NCBI GenBank assembly: GCA_019614645.1
Contig: JABWDB010000047.1
Coordinates: forward strand, 124,001 to 188,000
Direction of reading: 5' to 3'
Length of the DNA: 64,000 nt
Origin: Stratiolaelaps scimitus
Taxonomy: Eukaryota; Arthropoda; Arachnida; Mesostigmata; Laelapidae
The notes beneath the pieces are model-generated. The model was not told the DNA's origin. It searched no databases and was given only the letters and a program-made list of their open reading frames with translations. This document shows positions 35,483-48,617 of the stretch, one piece after another (positions within the stretch are counted from its first letter, which is position 1; each line of letters starts with the position of its first letter). A program made the translations under genes and the position numbers.

Positions 35483-38400
35483 CGCACCACGTTATGTTTC
35501 AATGGCTAGAGGTCAACGTCAGCTCCTATGTGTCAACTGATCGATCTCGGACAACAGACATTTAGCTGATGTTGGTTCATTTTCTTTCCCTCGATTTTGA
35601 CCCGTTTAGGAATATACGTCCGGCGTGATCTGGTGGACGAGCTGCGCTCCCTGTCGCTAGCAAACCCCGGTGTCCCTGTAGTATATCTACCTCTACATCG
35701 CTCGCATCTCGACTACATTCTACTAACCTATATTTTGTGGCTACACGACATGCGCCTGCCACAGGTGAGACGTTACCGATCGCAATTTTCCTTCAAAACC
35801 CGACAACCTAAGAATATATAGATATTCTTGGTTTGTAGAGCTCGTATAGATTCCCTGCCCATTTGGGACGAAATTGTGATCTTCATCTCTCTCTCTCTCT
35901 CTCTTCCCTTCTCTCAGTGTCCTAACGTTCGACTTCTGCGAATGCGTTCTTCCCAATTGTAGGTGGCTGCGGGTGATAACATTGCCCTGCCGGTGTTTAA
36001 CTTTCTGCTGCGCGGCCTCGGAGCTTTCTTTATACGTCGTCGAATTGACCGAGACGACGACAACAAACGGAACAGAACGAATAGTCAGTCGGCCCCATCG
36101 GGGAAGGACTACGTTTACAGAGGGGTTTTACAAGAGGTAAATCACTCAGCCGTTCGCGCTGGTGAGACAATCGAATAGTATGTCCCTGTGAGTCTACGAC
36201 ATCGATTAGGGTTGGCAAACCTCATCCCTCCGTAGGAGCGAGACAGCCGTCCTCATGACAGGCTCAAATATGTCGTTCACGACCTCGTCTGACCTGCAGC
36301 GAACACTTATGTTTGGTGCGTCTGTCTTGCCGGTCACTTTCAGTATATGTGCGAACTGTTGGCGATGGGCCACAGCATGGAGTTCTACATGGAGGGTGGA
36401 CGCTCCCGCAACGGACGTACGCTTTCGGCAAAGGGTGGACTACTCTCCGTGCTTTTGCATGCCTACCAGACAAGAGCAGTTAAGGATGTGATTATCGTGC
36501 CGGGTGCGGTCACGTACGATAAGCTCTTCGATGGTAAGTGGTCGTTGCCGCGCTGCTGTTGCGAGTCGATGCCAACAGCAGCAGGTGATAGCAACAAGAT
36601 ACAAGCTACAAATGTCGATGTGTCATCATATAGTGTGATGATATGACAATTTCTATTTATTCACTTGATTTACTTTTATATTATACAATCCTATTAGATA
36701 CTACATAATCGGTATTATTACACGTAGGTGTGAGCTAATTGAACGTGTTTTTGTTGGCTTATTTTTAGGAAATTTTGTTGAAGAACAGCGCGGCCTGCCT
36801 AAGACGAAAGAGACGTTTGGCGGGGCAATTCGCTCAATATGGGGTGTAATGTGCTCACAGTTTGGATCCGTGCGTATGGAGTTCGGCAAGCCCTTCACGC
36901 TCAAATCGTTCCTTGAAGAAAACGCTGAGCGTTTCGATTTACATCAGGTATGAACGCGTACTCACGTATCAGTCAAATTAAACTAGTAACGTAACATCCC
37001 CTAGCAATTTCAAGGATTTATTATTTTAATAATAATAAATGTATAATTTTTTTTTTATAGATTATTACTGATGGCATTAACTAAATAGCTAATTGGCTGA
37101 CACGTATCACAGGAGTTCGATTTCAGCGAGGAAAGCATAGATAACGACTCGGTGGATGAGAAACCCCATCGGTCACACTCAAGTGCGTCGCTCGTCAACG
37201 CGGCACCTGAAGACCAACATAAGATTAATCGACTGACCAAGTGCCTGGCTACTCAGGTGCTTTGTGCATCGACCTCCGCACGGGCGTTGTCTGGGCCAAA
37301 TCTGGTTGCGTTCCTTCTCATGACAAGGTTTCGAACGGTAGGTTTTAATTTTGCCGCCATTTCACTATGTCGATGTCCTCATATCGTTCAATATCGCTAT
37401 CGGAAGCCAGAGGCCGCAGGTTCGAGCCCTGCCGTGTGACATATAAGAGAGCTTAAGCATTGTAAAATTGCAGCTCCTTCAATAAACCAATAAACATTTA
37501 CCTTTAATAGCTGCCGCATATACACTGCGTTGGCCACAGCGGCTTAACATCTCAGCTATTCTATTTTATGCGAACAAATCTGGTAGTCAACTAGAGCTAT
37601 TATAACCAATAGGTATAGCTATGAACGGATCCACCCGCTTGATTTTTGATAGTAGTCATCGAGACTCTATAAAAATCCCATCTAATCGGGATCTAATTGG
37701 GTCGGACACAACCCGAGGTGAGGAGGGCGATTGTTTCGAGCGGATCTGCTTTCGAGATCTCACTGAGTTTTTTCTCATCCGACTTTCAGGGCTGTCAAGA
37801 ATCTGATCTGGTGTCAGCTCTACAGGACTTGTGCATCCTGCTTCGCTCTTCACCATGTTCCCACCCTCTAACCTTTACTGATCTCAGTACGAGTAACCTC
37901 AGCCAAATTATCAGGTACTTGCGGTGTTAAAGCCAGAATGAACACCGTTATTATTGCTACTGTGTAGGATTTTATTTTTTCGTTTTTATTTTACCAGATT
38001 TAGATTTGAATTCAAGAAGGATCTTGGATAACAAGTCTTTTCCGTATAACAAATTTGCCCATATCGTTGACATGTTCAAGAAGTCGGCGGCGGCATGACC
38101 ATCCTGCCACATCGTCTACGTATTTGTCATTTAACCTGTTTGCTAGGCAGACCCGATAAACAAATTGTTTAACAACTCTTAACAGTGGAACTGCATACGA
38201 TAGCTTTGAAACAGATGTCTCAACACGGTTGGTTGCTCAGTCATTTCTTTTCTGCCCCCCTCAGATACTCGGAGTGGCTCTTCCCGCATCTGATGACAAT
38301 TCGAACGTCGGCACCCACCACCAGTAGGAGTACTAGCTGTAAGGGGACGATATCTGCGTCATCCCAAAGCGAGTCCGCTTCCAACTGCGCACCACAGTCT

Positions 38401-40602
38401 GAGCGCTTCGTGTGGGCACAGACGGACTCGATTAATGTATCATTCGAGTTGCAGTACCTGGCCAATCCAGTCGCTGAAGCGTTGCTCGGTGAAGCGATAC
38501 TTGCCGCGGCTTTATTGGCCGTTAGAGAGGAGCAACAGCGCGAACAACGGCAGCCGAATCAGGCAGATGCCGCGCAGCGACAATTTCGTACTTCGGAGAT
38601 GACCGTACTAGCGTATGTCGACGAGGACGACCTCCGTGGTGAGTCATTCTGTGAGAAGAGCGAGAGATCGAGGCAGAAAGAGAGAGAGAGAGCGAATGAG
38701 AGAGAGAGAGAGAAAGCTAAGTATCCTGTTTGATAAGGACAGGCCATAGTAAGTAGATATTGATGTTGTTCATTACCTTGACTGATCGCGATACTGCGCG
38801 AGTCCTAAATGTCTACACTACTGTCATTTGTTCAGTGAGCTGTCTATGTAAGGGAACGAAAGAGTCTACTGTTTTTTCTCTGTCGACAAGTGGATGATAG
38901 GATTCATACGATTGAAATGAGATCGCATGTTTGTCTTCATTGTGTTTGCTTCAGAAAACGAGGTGTGTCCCATTGATTTGTCATCAGTGGAACGAGTCGT
39001 GGCAGAGCTATGTGATATTCTTGAGTTCGAGTTCGTGTACCTGCAGGAGCCCCGGGAAACCGTTAGGAAGTTAGAGAACGCTAAGGCCGTTCTAGTTCAA
39101 GAGGGTCTGCTGCTTGTTGGTGATGAAAATCGACTGCCCAGTATACGATGCGATCCGACATCGATTCAACGTTTAGAGGATCTCAGGTCGGGCATCGCGC
39201 ATCTGATCGAAGGTTCGTCGTAACAAATCTCGTATGCGTCCCTAAAGTTAGCGAACTGTGTGTGGCTATTGATGTTTGCCATACGGTTTCTCTATGAGCT
39301 CCGTAGAGTCGAAATGATAAATTCGAATCACATATTGAATCACAGTAACGTTCTACATCGAGACAGAAGGGTAGACAACTATGTGGCTAACAAAATTCAT
39401 TCGCATTTTGTATCTATCCCGTTGTTCAGGTTATCATACAGTGGCAATGCTGTTGTGTGAGCTGCGGTCGAGTCCTCCACAGCTCTGCGAGCGGTGTCTA
39501 GGAAACGAATGCCTGAGAAACGCCCTCTCAAAAGTAAGCATACTGTTCGGTGGATTTCCCAAATATTCTGTCCACCACTTGATCGCGATGTCATAATGCG
39601 ATGATCGAGTTAAAATAGGGGTTAGTTAGCTTTGTTAGGCAAAATAACTATCGGATACATACGCAGCCAACATTACACTGCTCGTTCTACGAGCTGAGCT
39701 AAATACAAATTTCTCACTGAAACAGAGCGAATTAGGCAAACCGTAAGCCACCATTGTACTATTTCACTAAATTTCACTGCTTCGCTTATTAACTGCATAG
39801 CAATGTGTTCGTTTCAACGCTTCGCCAAGTGGTTCACATGTTGAATGATGCTATATTCATTTCAGTGCCAAAAGGGCCTGGTCGAATATCCCGAGGGGTG
39901 TTCGAAGGACGTTGTGCAGAACGCGGTCAAATTGTTCTCCCGTTGGGGTGTCCTTGTACCCGCACACAGCCCAAACCCGTCGACAAATGACGACGACCAG
40001 CCTGAGGCAAGACGGAATTTCTTCCTCGGTGAACAGTCGAGTGTCGATGACAACGAAATGGGGTCGCCATCGCAAACACAATCGTTGGTGGGGATTTGCT
40101 CAGCTAAGAAATGCTCGTCTACACCAGCAGCGGGGGCAGATTCGAGCAGCGTCAAGGTTTGTTGCATTGCGAATACATCTGTTGGGTGGAACTGGTCATT
40201 TGTCTGATGTGACGGTTTTTATCTGCGTTTCTTCGTTAAATTTTTCTACGCAGGACTGCTATGGCGCGCGCTGACAAGCTTGTGGCTCGACCTTGCCGAG
40301 TTAGCTACCTGCTTAAATATCAATTTTCATCGGATTTCTCTGTTTAGCTAGATCTACCAAACAATAATAATAATTATAACTAGTGATCGATCAATTGGCG
40401 ATCGTGTCAAGCACTGATCGAATTCAACACAGGAAATTTCTTGTCAATTGTTCTTTGCTTGAACTGGTAATTCTGTTATTTTTTGTTTAAATCGGAAACA
40501 TTTTTTTTGCTCTGTTTTCAGATCTCGGACGAGTGGAGAGACAAACTGAGTGACCTTGTTGCTAAACTGCGAAAGTTCCGGACACCGGCCGAATGTCAAT
40601 AG
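34754..40602 (+). CDS. Mitochondrial-type glycerol-3-phosphate acyltransferase
   Basis: Exons: 34754-34932, 35227-35416, 35610-35764, 35963-36136, 36344-36533, 36769-36947, 37113-37337, 37790-37914, 38265-38638, 38955-39212, 39430-39533, 39866-40156, 40522-40602 (stop TAG); all junctions are GT-AG and in phase. The product acylates glycerol-3-phosphate at sn-1, the first step of glycerolipid synthesis. Acyltransferase motifs: HRSHLD (35696-35713, His-Asp catalytic pair), GAFFIRRRID, EGGRSR (36392-36409) and VPGAVTYDK. The order and C-terminal region match animal GPAM / Drosophila minotaur better than peroxisomal GNPAT (IRRRID, GLLSVLL, long C-terminal helical domain). Oddity: motif III reads EGG where the family has EGT. 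Donors at 34933 (GTCAGT) and 39213 (GTTCGT) are weak. With upstream candidate exons the protein is 890 residues (human 828). Confidence 0.93.
35442..35480. repeat. (TA)n microsatellite
   Basis: About 38 bp of TA dinucleotides in an acyltransferase intron. Confidence 0.95.
37340..37440 (+). other. Decayed tRNA-like sequence
   Basis: GCAGGTTCGAGCCCTGC (about 37414-37430) is a perfect T-arm stem-loop with a good B box. The 5' half does not fold into a full tRNA. It lies in an acyltransferase intron and is probably a SINE head or tRNA relic, different from the 5.5-kb SINE family. Confidence 0.35.
38668..38713. repeat. (GA)n-rich tract
   Basis: Interrupted GAGA runs just downstream of an acyltransferase splice donor. 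Confidence 0.9.
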
Positions 40603-41074
40603 AACATCTGCATATGTCGTTTTGAGATAAATGCGCACATCGGACATACATCGAGAACTATACTACTATTATTTTTGTGTAGATATGTCGGTGTGTTTCT
40701 GATTAGATGTTAAGGAAGCTATGACGGCCTACAAGAGCCAAGATAGCAACGTGACATTATACAAGGTGTTATGCTTTCCGTAGGGAAAGCCACTGTGACC
40801 TGCCCCTAGACGCTCTCAACGCATGAGTAGAAGGGATTCATCAGTTTGAGGGTGTATGTAAATCTCTATTGATTTCTAATATATTGTCAATGAAAGGGGA
40901 AGTCGTTGAGCGGTGCGTCAATATGACTATGGTTAGTTATTTGAATATCTATTTTATGCTAATTATTGGTTAACTCAATTTTCCGGGCCGACGCTCAGCC
41001 AACATTTAACTTAGTCCACGGTACAACTCGATTCGGCATTGCTTCATAAGACGGACGACTTCGGTGCAAATGTG
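40603..41074. other. 3' flank of the acyltransferase gene
   Basis: No canonical AATAAA was seen; a GATAAA occurs near 40626. No gene recognised. Confidence 0.4.
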
Positions 41075-41157
41075 CAACGGTGGGGATCGAACCCGTGCCC
41101 CTACGTGTCTCCTTTGATTGTAAGGCGCACGCAAAAGCAGCATGCCACCGGGCTCGA
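41075..41157 (-). other. tRNA-derived sequence (SINE head or tRNA pseudogene)
   Basis: On the minus strand an A-box-like GCCCGGTGGCATGC is followed about 45 bases later by a good B box, GGGTTCGATCCCC. The acceptor stem does not close and the middle is longer than normal, so it is not a functional tRNA gene. It does not share the body of the 5.5/6.4/8.8-kb SINEs. Confidence 0.5.
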
Positions 41158-42887
41158 CGCTAATTACTCGCTGTTATGCATCACCATGTCGGCTGGCCTT
41201 AATGCCAATAAGCAAGGTCGTTTCGTCGTCTGCGATAAGAATCCCCGCACGTTGTTGCCGTTCCCGCGACCCCCTTATTGCTGACACGTGCCGAGTATCG
41301 ACGACACCCTGTAGATAGTCACCTCATTAATAATCTATTCTAGTTGTTGCTATTATATTATATATGTTGTTTTGAGGCTAGAGAGGCGGCACCCAATTAA
41401 ACCGGAACGTGGAAGTGGTTTACGTACCATTGTATAGATGATCAGTGTCCGCTAGCAGACGTTGGCGAAGAGGATAACACACAATAGAGTGTCGTTGCGA
41501 TTATAGAATTTTAACCGATGTCCCGCTGATTCTAAGTTGAGTGCGCTCCAAGCGGTGCTCAATAAAGCACGGTGATGGCCCCTGTTATTACCTCGCTCGC
41601 TGTTTGGTGGACGCGAAAGGCCGGCCCGCGAACTCGATACACACACACACACACACACGCGTACATATGCTTGACAGGTATAGATGTATGAACTAAATAG
41701 ACTAATTTACAAACTAATTCGATCGCTGTTTTAGTTTTTGAGCTTCACGCCAAAACGAAAACGAGCACGAGATGCAAAAGGAAGGCAGAGACACACTTCG
41801 TTATTGTCGCGATCGTCGCCAACGTTGATGTGGACACCAGATGATGAGTTGAGATGGTCATCATTTGTTGCTGATCTGTGTAGATTTGGGTGGTGGAAGC
41901 TTTTACTTTCGTTTTACTATGTGGTGATTTCATTCGCTTCAATTCGTACAGGATCATTGAAAATATAAGAATTTACTTGTTCCTATTTACCGTTATATGA
42001 TTGTTTGTTTTATTACTAATATACCCATGAAGATGAGCATATATCTCATTGTGTCCATACATTCGGTGAAATATTCCGTGTTTTTTTTTTGTTTTTATCT
42101 TCGTATCACGGTGCCACTAAACGGACCCAATTAATTTAAATGCGTTCTTTCGAAATGGTGTACTGGATTACGTATTGTTTCTTTGACAGAGACATACCGC
42201 TCTCGTCGAGCCATAATTCCAGTAGGAACAATCTGAACTGGGGCTTGCATGTGACGAACACACGGACTTCTACACAGGCAGAGATCGGAGAGTGAGAAAG
42301 CAAGAATCGAAAAAAAAACGCCTAGATAAGCTAAAGAGGAGGAGAGATTTTTTGGTGGGCTTCAAGAGACCTGTAATAAGAAACGCCTAACGAAAACTCT
42401 TCTTCAAGTTTCGGTGCTTCCGTTATATATATATATATATAAGAATTATTCACTAAGGATAGGTGCGTTGAACGCTGTATGGAATCTATACTATATTTAT
42501 GCTTGAAAATCAAAGATGCAGCTCAAAGACCACATCGAATTTATCGCCAGGCATACGTTTTTTTTATTTTGTAGGGAGTGATACAGATACGTTATTTTGG
42601 CTCACATTATTCGCGTCCGACTGATGCTAATCACGATGTCACATCCATCGGGTTTAGCTTTCAGTCAGTATAGGGTACAACGTGAACTGAAGTTGACGCC
42701 GTTATAGGAGGTGGTGGAAATGTTGTAAGAGTGCACTCAGCCTTCTCGTTTTGAAATTGGAGGCGGCTAACTGCCTGCTGCACAACCACCGACTGTATTC
42801 TCATTGATTGTTTATGCATAATCATTAATTCTGCTGAAGGCGTAATGAGCATCGTGAATGATAAAGATACAGGTCGAATAAATTATA

Positions 42888-42947
<60 letters not shown>

Positions 42948-43400
42948 TATATATATATATATACACTTTCAGTTTATTTAATTCGTTAACAGGAGGCAAT
43001 CTGATGGGAAAATCGCCCCATTGAACAGAAGATGTTTCTAATAATAACAATGATAAGAACAATAACTGGAGACATAAGAAATAAATGACTATGATGTACG
43101 TCCCAAAAAGTACACCAGTATGTGCTTTGTTAATCACTTCAGCTTTAGTTAACTTCGATGGTTGTTTTGGTTGAAGCATACTGTTTTTCGAAAATAGGTG
43201 CAGCCATACAAAACGAATTCATCAGTAAACATGAATGAATGCTGACGGGTGCCTTAACTCATAATGTTAGAGACATTTTAACAAGGCACATAGTTAATAT
43301 CGATTGAGTGATTCTCACGATATATCAAAACTGCAAGCGGGTTCTCTCTTTCTTATAGAGTCAGACATCCCTAACCACCTATAGTACGCGCATTATGCAG
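41158..43400. other. Spacer, no gene accepted
   Basis: Contains a (GT/CA)n at 41640-41658 and TA tracts at 42424-42441 and 42887-42962. A plus-strand frame at 41738-41880 (FTPKRKRARDAKGRQR...) has basic, coding-like composition but no clear start or donor. Confidence 0.45.
42887..42962. repeat. Long (TA)n microsatellite with TGCATA interruption
   Basis: About 75 bp, the longest TA tract in the window. ATGCAT occurs at its left edge and again internally, giving a large self-complementary unit. Confidence 0.95.
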
Positions 43401-43486
43401 GGGTCGATTCTGTTTTTGTCCTTAGCTTCCAAGGAGGCCGAGTTCACCAGAACAATGGCGGAGGAGGTCCGCCCGTGGTTCAAAAG
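43401..43486 (+). CDS. Candidate internal exon, unidentified
   Basis: Between acceptor ATTATGCAG and donor AAAAG|GTAGGC, one frame reads FLSLASKEAEFTRTMAEEV and continues with G/C-rich third positions. A second frame is also open. It could belong to an unrecognised plus-strand gene together with the segment at 44034. The phase of the first frame does not suit the better frame of that segment, so the link is unproven. Confidence 0.25.
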
Positions 43487-44033
43487 GTAGGCGTCATGTG
43501 GCAACACTTGCATGTTCATATGATGAATGATGATACATACAGTAGCATTTTCTCGTCCTTCCCGTGAATTGTGTGGTCCTTGCCAAATAAATAAGGACCA
43601 CAGGACATTCGTTACTTGACGGTTCGAATTTTCGCACAATGTTAGCACACGTGCTATTCAGTCGGTACGTCTGCGCAAAATGTGTTAAAATAATGTACAT
43701 TGGTATTCGGTTTTCAAAATCAACTATGACTCACGATTATTATTATTATTACCATTTCTATCACTGCCATCATACTGCTTATCTTATCTTGGTGATGTGA
43801 TGTTGCCGACTTCTAACTTTTAAGCATATGCACTGACAACTATCTACTTACCAAAAAATGTGTAGCTAATACACATAACGTTGTAGTCCCACGTTATTAT
43901 TATTAGTTTGATTATTCAATGTTGTAGAAACTGAACGAATTTCGCTGCCATCGTCTTAGTTTATTCATAGAAATTGTTAACCGCACTAAAAATTATGCTG
44001 CATTTATATGTTACTACGAGCAAAGAGACCTTA

Positions 44034-44163
44034 GTATGAGAAGAAGCCATTGGACGGATCTTCCGAAGCGTTCTACATGGGAAACTATCACAGAGCCGAT
44101 CGCCCGGAGCGCTCCACAGTGGCCTGGCAAGATCACACCGTTAAGGCTGTCTCCCCGTCATGA
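44034..44163 (+). CDS. Candidate terminal exon, unidentified
   Basis: After CCTTAG a frame of 42 codons begins YEKKPLDGSSEAFYMGNYHR and ends at TGA 44161. Its composition looks coding. An overlapping frame (starting MRRSHWTDLPKRS) is open longer, to 44317. No family recognised. Confidence 0.25.
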
Positions 44164-44317
44164 GCGAGTGGCGCGAAGTTGGCCAGCTGCTCTCGGGCTC
44201 CGTTCACTCGCGACGGTCCTCGATTTAGAATTGTCAAATTGTATCAGCTGTAACAACGTTTGTGATTTGGAAATAGAAATTTCCATGTATTATTATTATA
44301 CAAGCTGGTGCTGGTGA

Positions 44318-45322
44318 GGATATCGAAAGCGTGACAACAATTTGTATCGATATAAAATGACTCGATGTGACTAGTTTTTACTTATCTCTCGTATAAAACA
44401 ATCAGGGACCGTTTGTCGATTTGTGGGGTTCAGTATGCGACTGATTGATGTGCGTTTTGATAACACCTCAATGGAATGAACATCGACGAATCGGTTGGTG
44501 TGCCTGAGTTTTCTCCAACTAATCAACAAGCATGATATAACTAGAGTTACTATTTAGAAGTGTAGACGGTTAGTATCCACGCTGAACGAATTGTAAATTA
44601 TGGCTCATATGAGTTTTTTTTTAGCGTAGAGTGATTATTTTAAATGCATTACCAAGCCAAGGGGTGTACATCTCTGACTGTGAATCGTGATGTATAGGCT
44701 AATGTATTTCGAGTAGTAAACATTTTATTGAAGAACTCTGTTGTACCTAACGCAACGGTGGCATTCGAAGATTTATTCGCGTTCATTCACCAGTGAGCCT
44801 TTCGTGTAGCTTATATTTTTTAGGCTTCACAAAATAGCAATTATCTGGTAACGGTATCTGCCGAGTTTCTTCGTACAAGTAATTCGATTATCCGAGCCCG
44901 AACATGAATCCAGAGTGTTTTTTTTGTCAACAATACGCAGCTTCTATTTGCCTTTTTCACGCTTGTGATATTTGATGCAAAATTCAACAATATAATGCAG
45001 AGTTTGGTTTGTTCAGGAACTGCACTTCTTGTAGCAGTTGACTGCCACGTAAAAATATGCTCTCAACGTGCAAAACATTTACTTTAAATGTTATTTTTTG
45101 CAACACTAATTATTTACACATCGGTGATTTGTTGTTGATATGATTAGCCACACCGTACACGCACAGTTCTACGGTTAACGTTCAAAACGTCAATGTGCCC
45201 AGTTCCGCCAGGTGCTGTTCAGTTACTGTAAGGTGAATTTTCATTGGTAGGAAACTGTATCAAATTGCTTGACTGTTACCTGTGTATTTTTCACCTTAAT
45301 GTATACTTGATATTTTTTACAG
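44318..45322. other. RAD54 upstream region
   Basis: No gene recognised. A 5' UTR exon of RAD54 may end at a GTAAGG donor near 45226, joining the acceptor TTTTTTACAG at 45322. Confidence 0.35.
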
Positions 45323-45357
45323 ACTATAACGAGACGTTTGTACCGAAAACTTCTACA

Positions 45358-47633
45358 ATGCGGCGATCGTTGGCGCCAAGCCAGCGGCAAATGGTGGTGA
45401 GGCCGGATGCCAAAAGACGTCGCGTGTCAATGGTAGCTTCTGTCGAAACATCGCGTTCAGAAAACTCTTCTGGAGTGGGAAACACACAGGCGACAACAGT
45501 CCACTTTATGGACAAGGCAGCCCACGAGCGATTTATTGGCGAACTTCTCAAGAAGCCATTCCGTGTCCCATTGGCCAACTTCACGCCGTCAGCAAGCACG
45601 AAAACTCTAGGCCGTCGACGTCCCGCAGGACCTCGCCCTATGCACGACCCGTTTGAAGAAGGCTCCCTGGTCCTATGGACACCCCAATCGGGTGAACCGA
45701 AGGAAATAGTGCACGTGGTTGTTGATCCGGTACTCTCTCGGGTGCTCCGACCACATCAGCGGGAGGGTGTGAAATTCATGTACGATTGTCTTACCGGTGT
45801 TCAGATATCAGAGAGTTACGGCTGCATCATGGCCGACGAAATGGGTCTCGGTAAGACATTGCAAACAATTACAGTCCTTTGGACGCTAGTTCGGCAGAGC
45901 CCAACCTATGGGAAGCCGACTGTTAAGAAAGCTCTTATAGTGACACCATCAAGCCTCGTGAAGAACTGGGGCAACGAACTTAAGAAGTGGCTTGGCGAAC
46001 GAGCGCGCTACATCGCGTTAGAAGGCGGATCCGGCGCCGCGATCGACGTCGATATTGGCTCGTTCCTGACCAACCGTTGCGTTTCCATCCTAATACTCAG
46101 CTACGAAACATTACGTGTTCATATCGAGGCGTTGAAAAATTCTAACGATGTTGGTTTGGTTGTCTGCGATGAGGGACATCGACTTAAGAACGCCGACAAC
46201 CAAACCTATCGCGCTCTCAGTGAGCTCAAAACGCCTCGTCGACTGCTTCTCTCGGGGACACCCATTCAGAATGACTTACTTGAGTACTTTTCGCTTGTTC
46301 ATTTCGTCAACAACGGCATCCTGGGCACCGCGGCCGAGTTTCGTAAGAAATTCGAGAATCCAATATTGCGATCGAGGGATGCATACTCAACGGATGCCGA
46401 GCAGGAGCGAGGTCGTGCCAAGCTCACCGAGCTCGTATCCATCGTGAACCGCTGTTTAATTCGGCGGACGAACGCGCTTCTAGCACAGTATCTACCCGTA
46501 AAGCACGAGCTCATCGTTTGTTGTCGCCTGACAGACGCCCAGAGGGAGGCTTACACGCGATTCAGTCGCACCTATGACGATAAAGGGTGTACAGCACTAG
46601 CTGCTATCACGCGGCTAAAGAAGATATGCAATCACCCCAGCCTCGCTGACGATGACGCGCCGGCCGGCGGAAAAAATACGAAGGCTGGTGGAGTACGAGG
46701 TGGATCGAAGATTGATCCTTCCGAATCTGGCAAGTTCCTTCTACTCGACGGACTGCTGGCGGCTATTAAGGCCACATCAGATGACAAGGTTTGCAGGCTA
46801 TGGCTCATTTCGAAAGATTTTCTGTACGTGCTTAGGTGGAACCTGTTAAGGGCAAAGGGCGTTTAGGTAGAACCTGTTAGGAAGAACCTAAAGAAAGAAA
46901 AGCAAATTGAAAATTGCTGTCATCCACATTGCGTAGGGGTTGCAATAACATATCGAGGCGAGATTAAAAGACGCATCTTATGAATGACCAAACTCAGTAA
47001 TGTGTTATCGCAACGGAAATACTCAAGGAAAATAGCTAATAAGTTCAACTACTTTTTTTTAGGTCGTTATCGTATCAAATTATACGCAGACTATGGAACT
47101 GTTCGAACAGTTATGTCAACTGCGCGGATACGGTTTTGTCCGCTTAGATGGGACAATGTCATCAAAAAAGCGAGATCTACTCGTCAAACAGTTCAATGAT
47201 CCGCAGTCTACATCCATGGTAAGTTAACGCTTTGATTAAATAGTCCGGCACCTATTATTCACAATAAATCATTTTAACGAATTCATCCTGTAATTATCTA
47301 AGGTCATGTTGTTTCCGACTACCGATTAGTATCATACCTGCATTACGTGTGTAATCGGGCCGGAAAGTTATGCATACCACTTTGCTACAAAAAAAGAACT
47401 AACAAAATTTCATTTCCCCTGATACTTTTCGCTATCGTTTCATAGGTGTTCCTGCTCAGCAGCAAAGCTGGTGGATGTGGACTAAACATAATTGGGGCGA
47501 ATCGGTTGGTGATGTTCGATCCTGATTGGAATCCGGCCAGCGATCAGCAGGCTATGGCTCGCGTCTGGAGAGACGGCCAAAAGAAAAGCTGCTTTGTTTA
47601 CCGGCTCATCTCAACAGGTTTGGGCTTATCCAC

Positions 47634-47666
<33 letters not shown>

Positions 47667-48134
47667 TACATAGACCCGCCTCGACACCTCATGCATTTCC
47701 CAGGAAATTCATATTAACGGGACTTCCGTATTTTCTGTTATTATTTCACACTTACCGGTGATTGTCATCTTCATTGTCATCTACTTCCATCAGGTAGCAT
47801 CGAGGAAAAGATTTTCCAGCGTCAAACGCACAAAACTCTTCTGTCGTCGGTCGTTGTCGACTCGGAAGCCGAAGCGGAGAGGCATTTTTCAGCTAAGGAT
47901 CTACGAGATCTGTTCCGGTTAGATGAGGACGAGCTGTACTCGTCAACTCATAGCCAGATCAAATGCACCCGATGTGTCAACAATATCCAGGTAATTCCAC
48001 TGTGTAATTTGTGTTAGAGTATATTTAAAGCTAAATAGCTTTTCAAAGGGGGCCTGTTCGTCGGGTCGTTTCGCGAGTGTTAATATACCATAACGAATAA
48101 ATGCGAAACCGGTTAGGCTTATTGCTTTACTCAT

Positions 48135-48174
<40 letters not shown>

Positions 48175-48389
48175 TAGCTCAATGGCTCATTATGTTTGTC
48201 AATTGCTACTTCGATCTGAAGGTGCGACAGCCCCCGGTGGAAGCTGATGTCTCATCCGATCTTTCGTGTTGGCACCACCATCATTCGTCAAGACAATTCA
48301 ACGCGGACGCGGCACTTAAGAAGGTCTGGCAGTTGGGCGTAACCTTTGTGTTCGCTCAGAGCTCACACAAGCCGAAAAAAGTGCCCTGA
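45358..48389 (+). CDS. RAD54L: RAD54, recombination-repair DNA translocase
   Basis: Exons: 45358-46788, 47063-47218, 47446-47617, 47794-47990, 48222-48389 (TGA); all phases agree, giving 707 residues (human 747). RAD54 is a nuclear SWI2/SNF2 ATPase that moves along duplex DNA and works with RAD51 in homologous recombination: it stimulates strand invasion, remodels chromatin and removes RAD51. The start MRRSLAPSQ equals that of human RAD54L and fixes the initiator. Motifs: Walker A GLGKT (163-167), Walker B DEGH (271-274), SGTPIQND, then in the second RecA lobe [10 protein letters not shown] (478-487), LDGTM (505-509), [10 protein letters not shown] (534-543) and motif [13 protein letters not shown] (564-574). 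The C-terminal CTRC is one half of the zinc-binding region; the later CxxC-type partner is reduced to a single Cys followed by HHHH. The 5' leader is probably spliced at 45322. Confidence 0.98.
47635..47664. repeat. (GT)n microsatellite
   Basis: About 28 bp of GT dinucleotides just after the third RAD54 exon. Confidence 0.95.
48138..48170. repeat. (TA)n microsatellite
   Basis: About 33 bp of TA dinucleotides in the last RAD54 intron. Confidence 0.95.
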
Positions 48390-48611
48390 TTCACTCGGAT
48401 CACACCAGCCTGCAAAGAGCGTTCAGCATCCTCAGCGGAAAGCGCGTTGAAAAAACCTCTAATCATGCAACGACTTTGGTTTATGTACGTATCGCCCTGA
48501 CGTTCTCTGCAGATTTTTATTAAATTTATGTATAAATGATTCATCGGCGATGCTCTATGTGCATAGTGTAGTCGCTCGTGGAACAAGCGTCAAAGACCTT
48601 GGCATAATAAT

Positions 48612-48617
48612 AATAAA
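48612..48617 (+). terminator. Probable RAD54 poly(A) signal
   Basis: AATAAA 223 bases past the RAD54 stop. A minus-strand AATAAA (TTTATT near 48516) lies in the same short interval, so transcripts from both sides may end here. Confidence 0.45.

Noticed and set aside
37998..38040. Extra acyltransferase exon after TTTTACCAG
   Set aside because: It hits a stop after about eleven codons, whereas the exon at 38265 joins in the same phase and continues the protein.
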